64,000 nucleotides of DNA. Source: an uncultured Lachnospiraceae bacterium (GTDB lineage: Bacteria; Bacillota; Clostridia; Lachnospirales; Lachnospiraceae). Shown piece after piece: positions 8,161 through 15,869 of the stretch. The stretch spans positions 1 through 64,000 of the forward strand of contig CAJTUZ010000002.1 in assembly GCA_910579735.1 (NCBI GenBank), in the 5' to 3' direction. Every line of letters begins with the position of its first letter. Position 1 is the stretch's first letter. A program made the position numbers and the translations under genes. The notes beneath the pieces were generated by a model. That model did no database searches, was not told the origin of the DNA, and worked only from the letters and a program-made list of their open reading frames with translations.

Positions 8161-8619
8161 TTATTTTTGACAATGAACGTACATCCTGCCCGGTTCGGCT
8201 TCGCCTTCGCCATGTGCCATACACAGGAATTCCCACCCATATCTTTCATAGAACGATGTATGATCGGTCAGCAGATACAGCGTGGAAATGCCTTTGTCTG
8301 CCATATCTGCGCAGGCATGGCTTAGCAGCTGTCCGGCGATGCCGCGGCAGCGGTAATCGTCTTCCACATAGACTGCGCATACATTGGGCGTCAGGTCTTT
8401 TCTGTCATGAAAATCATTTTCAATTACGCCGAGTCCGCCGATGATCCGTTCGTGATCCATGGCGATATACCACTGCGGAACGGCATCAGCATTTCCGATA
8501 CATTCCTCCATGCTTTCCAGATAGGCTTTGAGCGGAATTCCCCATTTTTCGTGAAACCAACGTGCGGCGTCCTGCTTTAACGAAGGATGTTCCCGGATTT
8601 TCAAAATCGTGTGTGCCAT
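8161..8619 (-). CDS. GNAT-family N-acetyltransferase
   Basis: This 152-aa cytoplasmic acetyl-CoA-dependent transferase has the acetyl-CoA binding loop in YRCRGIAGQLL, preceded by the strand NVCAVYVEDDY and followed by LYLLTDHTSFYERYGWEF. These are typical of GNAT motifs A and B. AAAGGAGGA lies upstream of ATG 8619. The substrate cannot be predicted. It is a single-gene unit next to a palindromic intergenic repeat. Confidence 0.88.
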   Translation of the reverse strand: MAHTILKIREHPSLKQDAARWFHEKWGIPLKAYLESMEECIGNADAVPQWYIAMDHERIIGGLGVIENDFHDRKDLTPNVCAVYVEDDYRCRGIAGQLLSHACADMADKGISTLYLLTDHTSFYERYGWEFLCMAHGEGEAEPGRMYVHCQK

Positions 8620-8750
8620 AGGTCGTGTCCTCCTTTTTCCTCAAAATACAGACTGTTTAGTCTGTGTTTATTGTATCACGCCATGTCGAAAATTTACAAT
8701 ACTTTGACAGGGGATACGGGTATCATGTGAGTAGTTTATATTCATAGGAA

Positions 8751-8951
8751 TAGGTGATTGCGAAACTCTGAGGCAGGCCGGCAGTAAAAAAGATTTCTGC
8801 TGAAAGGCCCTTTAACAACGCCGGCACTTAGTAAGAACTGCATTTTATGCAGTTCGAACTTAGTACCGCTGCGTTGTTAACGGAGCGAAAGCGCGCCTCG
8901 AAGCAGAAACTTTTTTACTGCCGGCCTGCCTCAGAGTTTCGCAGCCGCCTA
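8751..8951. repeat. 200-bp palindromic intergenic element (MITE-like)
   Basis: Outer arms 8751-8801 and 8902-8951 are near-perfect inverted repeats of about 50 bp, starting TAGGYGRYTGCGAAACTCTG. Inner segments (TTAACAACGC with GCGTTGTTAA, GAACTGCAT with ATGCAGTTC) extend the fold almost to the centre. A 7-bp ATAGGAA flanks it (8744-8750 and 8956-8962), compatible with a target duplication. No protein is encoded. It fills most of the gap between the acetyltransferase and the DUF3795 gene. Related ends occur at 24873-24898 and 49171-49313. Confidence 0.8.
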
Positions 8952-8980
8952 ATTTATAGGAAGAAAGAGAGGAAATTACA

Positions 8981-9271
8981 ATGGGAAATGCAAATTTGAG
9001 CGTATGCGGGACAGATTGCCGTACGTGTTACTGTTACGGGGAGATGTGTAAAGGATGCAGCGAGTGTGAGGGGAAGGTTTTCCATGTACCGGAAGGACAG
9101 ATGTGCGCAATTTATGAATGCAGTAAGTGCAGCAAAGGATTTGGAAACTGTGGAGAATGCAGCGAGGCGCCGTGTGAGATCTGGATGAAGACAAGAGATC
9201 CTAAATTTTCCGATGAGGAATTTGATGAGAATGTGAAAATGAGGGTACAGGCTTTACGGGACAATGTGTAA
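8981..9271 (+). CDS. Cysteine-rich DUF3795-like protein
   Basis: This 96-aa cytoplasmic protein has a dense Cys pattern: CGTDCRTCYCYGEMCKGCSE near the start, then CAIYECSKCSKGFGNCGECS and a final PCEIW. It looks like a small metal-binding protein of the DUF3795 type, whose function is not established. The C-terminal third is charged and helical. GAGAGGAAA precedes the ATG. The ribosome site is immediately downstream of the palindromic repeat, so transcription may enter through that element. Confidence 0.8.
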   Translation: MGNANLSVCGTDCRTCYCYGEMCKGCSECEGKVFHVPEGQMCAIYECSKCSKGFGNCGECSEAPCEIWMKTRDPKFSDEEFDENVKMRVQALRDNV

Positions 9272-9310
9272 GCGCTGCAAATGCACGCCGGAAGTCTTCA
9301 TAGGATAAAA

Positions 9311-9346
9311 CAGGCTTTTCTGCCGGTATATTCCGGCAGAAACCTG
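9311..9346. terminator. Bidirectional intrinsic terminator
   Basis: The hairpin pairs 9311-9326 with 9333-9346 around the TTTCTGCCGG/CCGGCAGAAA core. It sits between the convergent DUF3795-like and 9350-9853 genes. The minus-strand copy is followed by TTTTATCC, the better T-tract. Confidence 0.75.
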
Positions 9347-9349
9347 CTG

Positions 9350-9853
9350 TCATAATTCTTCATATTCGATTTCTCTTTTGTCCAGAAATTTTTTCATGGC
9401 ATCATCCCACAAACGGTCTACGGTCTTATCCATAATGAAAGTGTGAAAAGCCGTGCCGGTAACCAGCGTCAGCGCCGTGCCGTCGTATTTAACGGTCAGT
9501 ACGAGCGCTTTGATCTGCTGCGGAGTGATGGCCGTTTCTTCTTTTTTCAGAACGGAAGCGACATAGTCCGGTATCAGATGCAGGACGAACCGGAAGGCGC
9601 TGGGCGTACGCGTTCCCCTGATCAGAGAATAGCAGACGGGCCGTATCTGTTTCCATGCGGTAAAGTCATATGGCCGTATCTCTCTGTCTTCCCATTCTTC
9701 GGTAGAATAAAAATCTCTGTTCTGATGGCCATCGATCAGAAAGGTATTGTAGGTGCTTATGGAAGCTTCTTCAATCACAAAAGAATCAAAGGCTTCGGAA
9801 GCAAGCAGTTTTCCCATAAATTTTTTCACGTTGGTAATCTTTAATGCGATCAT
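9350..9853 (-). CDS. Conserved hypothetical protein (DUF5721-like)
   Basis: This 167-aa cytoplasmic protein begins MIALKITNVKKFMGKLLASE, followed by a conserved-looking FLIDGHQNRDFY and a C-terminal helix rich in Asp, Lys and Glu. I associate this pattern with a family of unknown function (DUF5721) found in clostridia, but that recall needs a profile check. It contains no recognisable catalytic motif. It is the last gene on this strand downstream of the LacI-type regulator, separated by 33 nt, so the two could be co-transcribed. Confidence 0.7.
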   Translation of the reverse strand: MIALKITNVKKFMGKLLASEAFDSFVIEEASISTYNTFLIDGHQNRDFYSTEEWEDREIRPYDFTAWKQIRPVCYSLIRGTRTPSAFRFVLHLIPDYVASVLKKEETAITPQQIKALVLTVKYDGTALTLVTGTAFHTFIMDKTVDRLWDDAMKKFLDKREIEYEEL

Positions 9854-9886
9854 AATAAAAGCGGTACTCCCTTTGATGAAACAAAA

Positions 9887-10900
9887 TTAGTATATGACAG
9901 AATCCCGGTAAATAATAGGCGGTTTTATATAGGCAAGTTCACAGGGGGCGTCCGGATGTTTCATGCGATAGACGATCTGCATGGACAGCCGTTTCCCAAG
10001 AAGGCCTGTTTTGACGTCGGCAGTGGTTAGCTGTCCGTCGATATTCGTATATTCGCGGCTGCCGTCATAACCGGTTACGATAATCCCGTTCGGAATGCGT
10101 TCTTTGTGGTCCGAAAAATAGCGTTTCAGAAAATGCGCGATAAAGTCGCTGGCGCAGATAAAAGCCTCCGGCAGTTCTTCAAGAGAATCCAAAAAGCTGC
10201 TCAGTTCCTGATAATAGGAAAAAATACCGATACTGCGGGTCAGGCATACGCGTTCGTTTATTTTGATATGGTGATCCTGCATACAGTGCACGAAACCTCT
10301 GTAACGATCCAGATTGGTCATGGCATATTGGATATCGCCGATAAACCCCAGGCTGGTGACGCCCCTTTGGATCACGGATTTTGTGATGCTGTACAAGGTG
10401 TTATATCCTTCTAAAAGTACCAGATCACCCCGCAGATCGTAAGTTTTCATCTGTGGAACGGTATCCAGAAACACTTTTGGAAGTTCCAGTTCGTTGATCA
10501 TTTCCGTAAGTTTTGCATCATAAACGTTTAGTATGATAGCGCCCTGAACCGCTCCGTTTGTCAAAACAGATGGAAGTATAAAATCTTCGGTATAAGCGGC
10601 AGGCATGTATGTATACATCAGATGGATATTGTGGTAGGACAGCTCCTGTGCCATACGATGGATGATATTTGTCCAGAAGGTTGCAGAGTCAGGTCTTGAC
10701 ACGATAAGAGAGACTGTTTTTTCCTCTTCGGAGAGAACAGTTTCCATACCTGTTTTCAGATATCCCATTTCTTTTGCTTTTTCCAGAACATTTTCCCGCA
10801 GAGAAGCAGACACGCCGGTCTGGTTGTTAAATACTTTCCAGACGGTGACCCGCGAGATGCCCAAAGAATCTGCGATGTCCTGCATTGTCACTTTGCCCAT
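9887..10900 (-). CDS. LacI-family transcriptional regulator of the glycan locus
   Basis: This 337-aa protein has an N-terminal LacI helix-turn-helix (TMQDIADSLGISRVTVWKVF) and a hinge. The periplasmic-binding-like sugar domain follows, with GAIILNV, SLGFIGDIQYAMTNLDRY and GIIVTGYDGSREY. AGGGGA precedes ATG 10900. The gene diverges from the sugar importer operon across a 328-bp AT-rich region containing repeated GTTAAC motifs. It is therefore probably the local repressor or activator of the importer and glycosidase genes, responding to an oligosaccharide. Confidence 0.9.
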   Translation of the reverse strand: MGKVTMQDIADSLGISRVTVWKVFNNQTGVSASLRENVLEKAKEMGYLKTGMETVLSEEEKTVSLIVSRPDSATFWTNIIHRMAQELSYHNIHLMYTYMPAAYTEDFILPSVLTNGAVQGAIILNVYDAKLTEMINELELPKVFLDTVPQMKTYDLRGDLVLLEGYNTLYSITKSVIQRGVTSLGFIGDIQYAMTNLDRYRGFVHCMQDHHIKINERVCLTRSIGIFSYYQELSSFLDSLEELPEAFICASDFIAHFLKRYFSDHKERIPNGIIVTGYDGSREYTNIDGQLTTADVKTGLLGKRLSMQIVYRMKHPDAPCELAYIKPPIIYRDSVIY

Positions 10901-10967
10901 AGAAATTCCCCTATAATCTCTTTAAATGTAAATTATTTTATATTTTTCTTTACTATAACATGGTTTC

Positions 10968-11020
10968 AGTATAGCAGTTTTTCATTTGAAAAGCAAGGTT
11001 GGTTAACAAAAGTTAACAAA
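10968..11020 (-). promoter_or_regulatory. Promoter of the LacI-type gene with adjacent operator-like repeats
   Basis: On the minus strand, TTGCTT (10991-10996) and TATACT (10968-10973) are separated by 17 bp. Immediately upstream are two tandem GTTAACAAA units (11002-11010 and 11012-11020). These share GTTAAC with the importer promoter, consistent with binding by the same regulator. Confidence 0.6.
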
Positions 11021-11150
11021 TAATTAAAGTAGTAGGGAGTAAAAAGAAAATATTAAAATATATACATAGAAAAAGTTAATAAAAAATAAAGTAAAAATTT
11101 ATATATTTTGACAAAATAGATAAAAAAACCGAAAAAACACGGTAAATTAA

Positions 11151-11179
11151 TTGACAGTAGAAGGTTGTTCTGTTAACAT
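11151..11179 (+). promoter_or_regulatory. Promoter of the sugar importer operon
   Basis: TTGACA (11151-11156) and TAACAT (11174-11179) have a 17-bp spacer. The palindrome TGTTAACA (11171-11178) overlaps the -10 element and repeats the GTTAAC core seen at 11002-11020, suggesting repression by occlusion. The rest of 10901-11228 is very AT-rich without a gene. Confidence 0.65.
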
Positions 11180-11228
11180 TTGATTACAATAAAAGTTAAA
11201 AAATAAGTTTACAGGGAGGCGTGAGAGG

Positions 11229-12179
11229 ATGATGAAAATAAAGAAGCGCAGAAGAGGTTCCTGGAGCAAAAATGACACAGAACTTACGTTGTTGGCTGTT
11301 CCGACAACCGTATGGTATGTGTTGTTCTGTTTTATGCCCATGTTCGGACTGATCATAGCGTTTAAGAACTATAAGGCGGTGGGCGGCAGAAGCTTTTTCA
11401 GCAATATCATGCACAGTGAATGGGCAGGTCTCAAGAACTTTGAGTTCCTGATCAGGTCCAATGATTTGTTTATCATATTACGCAATACGATTCTGTATAA
11501 TCTGGTGTTTATCATATTGGGACTTATTTTATCCGTTGGTCTGGCGATCATGATAAGTCTTTTACATAGCAGGAAAAATGCCAGGATCTATCAGACGCTG
11601 ATGTTTTTTCCTTATTTTATGTCATGGGTCGTAGCGGCATACTTCGTGGACGCTTTCCTGAATATGGATAACGGCATGCTCAATAATATGATACGGGATT
11701 CGGGCGGCACGCCGATGCGGTGGTACATGATGCCGAAAGTCTGGCCTTTTATTCTGCTGTTTATGCAGATATGGAAAAATACCGGTTATAACATGGTTAT
11801 CTATCTTTCCAGTATCTCCGGTATTGACAGTACGCTGTATGAGGCAGCAGTCATGGATGGGGCGAGCAAGCGCCAGCAGGTATTCTATATTACGCTGCCC
11901 TGTCTGAAAAATGTCATTATCATGATGTTTATTTTAAATGTAGGTAAAATATTCTATTCGGATTTCGGCCTGTTCTATCAGATCACGCAGGGGGCGCAGG
12001 GGTCTATCTTCAATGCGGTGGCGACGATCGATACCTATGTGTACAACGCGCTGCAGTCCTCTACCCCGATCGGCATGACATCGGCGGCGACTTTCTTCCA
12101 GTCCGTATCATGCTGCATTACCATACTGTTGGCGAATGCTTTGGTAAAGAGGATCGATAAGGACAGTGCGATCATATAG
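11229..12179 (+). CDS. Sugar ABC transporter permease (LplB/YteP type)
   Basis: This 316-aa inner-membrane permease has six or so transmembrane segments: VVYVLFC-like first segment after a basic N-terminus, then LVFIILGLILSVGLAIMI and further helices. The cytoplasmic EAA loop that contacts the ATPase is visible as YEAAVMDGASKRQQVFYITL. It is the first gene of a permease-permease-binding protein unit. No ATPase is encoded nearby, as is usual for this family, which often shares an MsmX-like ATPase. GGGAGG lies upstream. The likely cargo is an oligosaccharide derived from host or dietary glycans. Confidence 0.9.
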   Translation: MMKIKKRRRGSWSKNDTELTLLAVPTTVWYVLFCFMPMFGLIIAFKNYKAVGGRSFFSNIMHSEWAGLKNFEFLIRSNDLFIILRNTILYNLVFIILGLILSVGLAIMISLLHSRKNARIYQTLMFFPYFMSWVVAAYFVDAFLNMDNGMLNNMIRDSGGTPMRWYMMPKVWPFILLFMQIWKNTGYNMVIYLSSISGIDSTLYEAAVMDGASKRQQVFYITLPCLKNVIIMMFILNVGKIFYSDFGLFYQITQGAQGSIFNAVATIDTYVYNALQSSTPIGMTSAATFFQSVSCCITILLANALVKRIDKDSAII

Positions 12180-12207
12180 TCGGTAAGCATAAAAAAGGAG
12201 GGATAAG

Positions 12208-13134
12208 ATGGCAAAGCATAATGAAGCGGCGGAATCCGCATCCAGACTGAATCGGATCAAACCGCAGACGAATCTGTTATTTAATCTGCTGTTTATGTTC
12301 TGTGCAATGGTCTGTATCATACCGGTAATATTTGTGTTCATCATCTCCATATCGTCGGAGCAGTCTATTAAGATGAATGGATACCGGTTCTGGCCGGAAG
12401 GGTTTGCCCTGGATGCATATGAATTTATTTTTAAAGAAGGCAGAATGATCCTGCAGGCGCTGGGGGTTTCCGTGACCGTGGCGGTAGTCGGCACGCTGAT
12501 CGGTCTGGCATTAACGAGCACTATGGGATACGTGCTTTCAAGAAATTCCTATAAACTAAACGGTTTTTTGTCTATGGTGGTTTTCATTCCGATGATATTC
12601 AACGGCGGTATGATCTCTTCCTATGTTGTGAATACGCAGTTTTTACATCTGAAAGACAGTATATGGGCATTGATCCTGCCGCTGTGCGTATCTTCTTTCA
12701 ATGTGGTCATCTGCCGGACCTTTTTCAAGACCAATATTCCGGATTCGGTCATAGAATCGGCGCAGATCGACGGTGCAAGCCAGCTTCGTATCTTTACGCA
12801 GATTGCGCTTCCGTTATCGAAGCCGATGCTGGCGACGATCGCCCTTTTTCTGACTTTCGGATATTGGAATGACTGGTTCCAGTCCTCCCTGTATATTACG
12901 AACACGAAACTGTTTTCGTTACAGGCGCTTTTGGATCATGTACAGAGAAACATTGAAATGATGGCGAAGAATCCGGCCATGGGGCTGACGATGCAGCAGT
13001 ATATCAATAACATGCCCAAGGAAGGCGCAAGAATGGCTATGGCAATCATTATTATCGTACCGATCGCATGTACCTATCCGTTCTTCCAGCGTTATTTCAT
13101 ATCGGGACTTACGGTTGGAGCAGTGAAAGGCTGA
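12208..13134 (+). CDS. Sugar ABC transporter permease (LplC/YtcP type)
   Basis: This 308-aa membrane protein is the second permease of the importer. Hydrophobic helices include LLFMFCAMVCIIPVIFVFII near the N-terminus. The EAA loop reads IESAQIDGASQLRIFTQIAL. The C-terminus GLTVGAVKG is typical of this subfamily. AAAGGAGGG precedes ATG 12208, and 28 nt separate it from the first permease. It should form a heterodimeric channel with it. Confidence 0.9.
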   Translation: MAKHNEAAESASRLNRIKPQTNLLFNLLFMFCAMVCIIPVIFVFIISISSEQSIKMNGYRFWPEGFALDAYEFIFKEGRMILQALGVSVTVAVVGTLIGLALTSTMGYVLSRNSYKLNGFLSMVVFIPMIFNGGMISSYVVNTQFLHLKDSIWALILPLCVSSFNVVICRTFFKTNIPDSVIESAQIDGASQLRIFTQIALPLSKPMLATIALFLTFGYWNDWFQSSLYITNTKLFSLQALLDHVQRNIEMMAKNPAMGLTMQQYINNMPKEGARMAMAIIIIVPIACTYPFFQRYFISGLTVGAVKG

Positions 13135-13172
13135 CAATATACATCAATTTCAAGTAGAAAAGGAGAAGAGGT

Positions 13173-14708
13173 ATGAAAAAGAAAAATCTGATGGCACTTA
13201 CAATGGCATGTGCGCTGAGTATCGGCGCACTGGCGGGCTGCGGATCCGGCGGTGCAGACACAGGCGGGAAACAGGATTCGGGCACGGCGGGAACAAACGG
13301 CACATCGGCATCCGCGGCGGACAATGCGGATACGTCGGCTTCCGGGACAGATGATGCGGCGCAGGCTTCCCCGGAAGAGACAGTGACGTTAAAATGGATC
13401 CAGGTAGGAAACGGTATGCCGGCCAATTATGATGCATGGCTTGAACAGATCAATCCCTATCTGGAAGAAAAGATCGGCGTGAATGTGGACATGGAGATCG
13501 TGCCGTGGGCTGACTGGGATAACAGACGAAGCGTGATCACCAATTCCGGCGAAGCGTTTGATATTCTCTTTACGGATGCCGGACGTTATAATTCCGAAGT
13601 CAATACAGGCGTATTCATGGATATTACGACGCTTGTAAAAGAGGCTTCTCCCGAACTGTATGCGATGATTCCGGAAGACTACTGGAAAGCAGCTTCCGTA
13701 GGAGGTAAAGTATATGCTGTTCCGACATACAAAGACAGTTCCGCAACGAATTATTTTATCTGGGACGTAGACATGGCGGAAAAATATGATATCGATTACA
13801 AAGGAATCAACAACTATGCCGATCTGGCGGCAGCGCTCAAAACAATCAAGGAAGGGGAAGGGGGAGCGCCGTATTATATGTCTAAAAACGGCGCCGACTA
13901 TCTGATTTCCGGTTTTGACCAGCTTGGCGCCGGTCTTCCGGTACTGGGCGTCAAATATGACGATGAAACGAAGACGGTCGTAAATCCTCTGGAAGATGAG
14001 GAAGTGATCGAACAGCTTGGCATCATTCATCAGATGTATGTGGATGGCATTATAAACGGCGATGCACCGACGGCAGACGATTCTAACGGGTACCGTACTT
14101 TCTTCACAGCACAGGGATGGAGCGGTGCAGCGAAGTCCAACTGGGGACCGAACAACGGGATTGAAAACTGCGAAGCAGTCAAATTCGGCAATACGCTGGT
14201 ATCCAACACGACTGTAAGAGGTTCTTTAAACGGTATTTATGCAGGCTGCAAAAATCCGGAGAAAGCATTACAGCTTTTGGAACTTGTCAATACGGATTCC
14301 AAGGTCCGCGATCTGTTCTACTATGGCGTGGAGGGTGAGAACTTCGTCTATACCGCGGACAATAAAGTGGAGAAGCTGAATACGGACTGGTCTATGGCCG
14401 GTTATACACAGGGTACCTTCTTTAACGTCACACAGCTTGCGGAAGTGGAAATAAACGAATGGGATGAAGTAAGAGAACTGAATGCACAGGCAGCGCCGTC
14501 CGTGATGCTTGGATTCGACATGGATACAGGCGAAGTGGAGACGGAACTGGCAAACTGCAGGGCCGTATATGAAAAGTATAAGAGTGAACTGTGGACCGGC
14601 GCACAGGATCCGGCAACACTCCTGCCGACACTGATGAGCGAACTGGAAAAAGCCGGCTGGGAAAAGATCCGTGAAACAGCGCAGGCGCAGATAGATGCAG
14701 CAAAATAA
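13173..14708 (+). CDS. Sugar-binding lipoprotein of the importer (LplA-like, DUF3502 C-domain)
   Basis: This 511-aa lipoprotein has lipobox ALAGC (Cys about residue 24), then a Ser/Thr/Ala/Asp-rich linker to about residue 65, then the binding domain starting TLKWIQVGNGMPANYDAWLE. The C-terminal part (SVMLGFDMDTGEVETELANC onward) matches the DUF3502 segment that accompanies LplA-type binding proteins. AGGAGAAGAGG precedes ATG 13173. It captures the substrate for the two permeases upstream. The following glycosidases suggest a mannose- or GlcNAc-containing oligosaccharide. Confidence 0.88.
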   Translation: MKKKNLMALTMACALSIGALAGCGSGGADTGGKQDSGTAGTNGTSASAADNADTSASGTDDAAQASPEETVTLKWIQVGNGMPANYDAWLEQINPYLEEKIGVNVDMEIVPWADWDNRRSVITNSGEAFDILFTDAGRYNSEVNTGVFMDITTLVKEASPELYAMIPEDYWKAASVGGKVYAVPTYKDSSATNYFIWDVDMAEKYDIDYKGINNYADLAAALKTIKEGEGGAPYYMSKNGADYLISGFDQLGAGLPVLGVKYDDETKTVVNPLEDEEVIEQLGIIHQMYVDGIINGDAPTADDSNGYRTFFTAQGWSGAAKSNWGPNNGIENCEAVKFGNTLVSNTTVRGSLNGIYAGCKNPEKALQLLELVNTDSKVRDLFYYGVEGENFVYTADNKVEKLNTDWSMAGYTQGTFFNVTQLAEVEINEWDEVRELNAQAAPSVMLGFDMDTGEVETELANCRAVYEKYKSELWTGAQDPATLLPTLMSELEKAGWEKIRETAQAQIDAAK

Positions 14709-14762
14709 ATAATGTTACATATGTTATTCAATAAAATATCAGGCAGATAAGCGGTACGAATG

Positions 14763-14806
14763 AGCCGCCGCAAAATCGGAAAGATCAGATTTTGACGGCG
14801 GCTTTT
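14763..14806 (+). terminator. Intrinsic terminator after the importer genes
   Basis: AGCCGCCG (14763-14770) pairs with CGGCGGCT (14796-14803), with partial internal AAAATC/GATTTT pairing, followed by a short T-run. It should end or attenuate the importer transcript before the glycosidase genes. Confidence 0.75.
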
Positions 14807-14860
14807 GGCTGTATCTGTCAGGTGTTATGAGAAAAATTGACAAAAAAGCAGGGGGTAATT

Positions 14861-15850
14861 ATGAGTAAGATTATTGGGCGGTCATTGTCTGATATACCGT
14901 GGGAAGAAAGGCCGGAGGGCTGTGAAGCTCCCATGTGGCGATACAGCGGCAATCCGATCATCGGAAGAAATGGCAATAAGGTTTCGAACAGCGTGTTCAA
15001 CAGCGCGGTTGTTCCTTTTGCGGAAGGCTATGCGGGGGTGTTCCGCTGCGACAGCCGTTCGATCAGCATGGATATTTATGCAGGAAGGAGCAAAGATGGC
15101 ATTCATTGGGATATTGAAGACGAGCCGATAGAATTTGAAGGCGCCGATGGAGAAATACTGAAAAGAGAATATCGTTATGATCCGAGAGTCTGTTTTCTGG
15201 AAGATAGATATTATGTGACATGGTGCAACGGCTATCATGGGCCGACGATCGGCGTGGCCTATACATATGATTTTAAGAAATTCGTACAGCTGGAAAATGC
15301 ATTTTTACCGTTTAACCGCAACGGCGTTTTATTTCCGCGCAAAATAAACGGTATGTATATGATGCTGAACCGTCCGAGCGACAACGGACATACTCCTTTT
15401 GGCGATATTTTTGTCAGCCAGAGTCCGGATATGGAATTCTGGGGCAGGCATCGTCATGTGATGGGCCCTGTTCCGGGAGATCTGTCCGCATGGCAGTGCA
15501 CCAAGATCGGGCCGGGTCCCGTACCGATCGAGACCGATGAAGGCTGGCTTTTGATCTATCATGGGGTAATCAATACCTGTAACGGATTCGTATACCGGAT
15601 GGGAGCAGCGCTGCTTGATCCGGATGAGCCGTGGAAAGTGCTGCTGCGGTCAAAAGATTATATTTTAGCGCCTCATGAATATTATGAGTGTGTGGGAGAC
15701 GTGCCCAATGTGACATTTCCCTGTGCGGCGCTTACCGATGCGGCTACGGGCCGGATCGCCGTATATTATGGGTGTGCGGATACGGTGACGGGCATTGCAT
15801 TTACGACGGTGGAAATGTTATTATATCATTTAAGAGAGCATCATATTTGA
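14861..15850 (+). CDS. GH130-family mannoside phosphorylase
   Basis: This 329-aa cytoplasmic enzyme belongs to the five-bladed GH130 family, which phosphorolyses beta-mannosidic bonds such as Man-beta-1,4-GlcNAc, releasing mannose 1-phosphate. Motifs include NPIIGRNGNKVSNSVFNSA, the catalytic Asp-containing YRYDPRVCFLEDRYYVTWCN, KIGPGPVPIETDEGWLLIYHG and GDVPNVTFPCA. ATG 14861 is preceded by AGGGGGT at ideal distance; upstream TTG 14837 is not. It sits 19 nt before the GH38 gene. Its presence with GH38 and GH20 genes suggests processing of N-glycan cores. Exact linkage preference cannot be read from sequence alone. Confidence 0.88.
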   Translation: MSKIIGRSLSDIPWEERPEGCEAPMWRYSGNPIIGRNGNKVSNSVFNSAVVPFAEGYAGVFRCDSRSISMDIYAGRSKDGIHWDIEDEPIEFEGADGEILKREYRYDPRVCFLEDRYYVTWCNGYHGPTIGVAYTYDFKKFVQLENAFLPFNRNGVLFPRKINGMYMMLNRPSDNGHTPFGDIFVSQSPDMEFWGRHRHVMGPVPGDLSAWQCTKIGPGPVPIETDEGWLLIYHGVINTCNGFVYRMGAALLDPDEPWKVLLRSKDYILAPHEYYECVGDVPNVTFPCAALTDAATGRIAVYYGCADTVTGIAFTTVEMLLYHLREHHI

Positions 15851-15869
15851 CGAGGATGAGGAGACGGAG

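Noticed and set aside
7807..8325. 172-codon open frame on the plus strand
   Set aside because: It is antisense to the small membrane protein and acetyltransferase genes and lacks a ribosome site.
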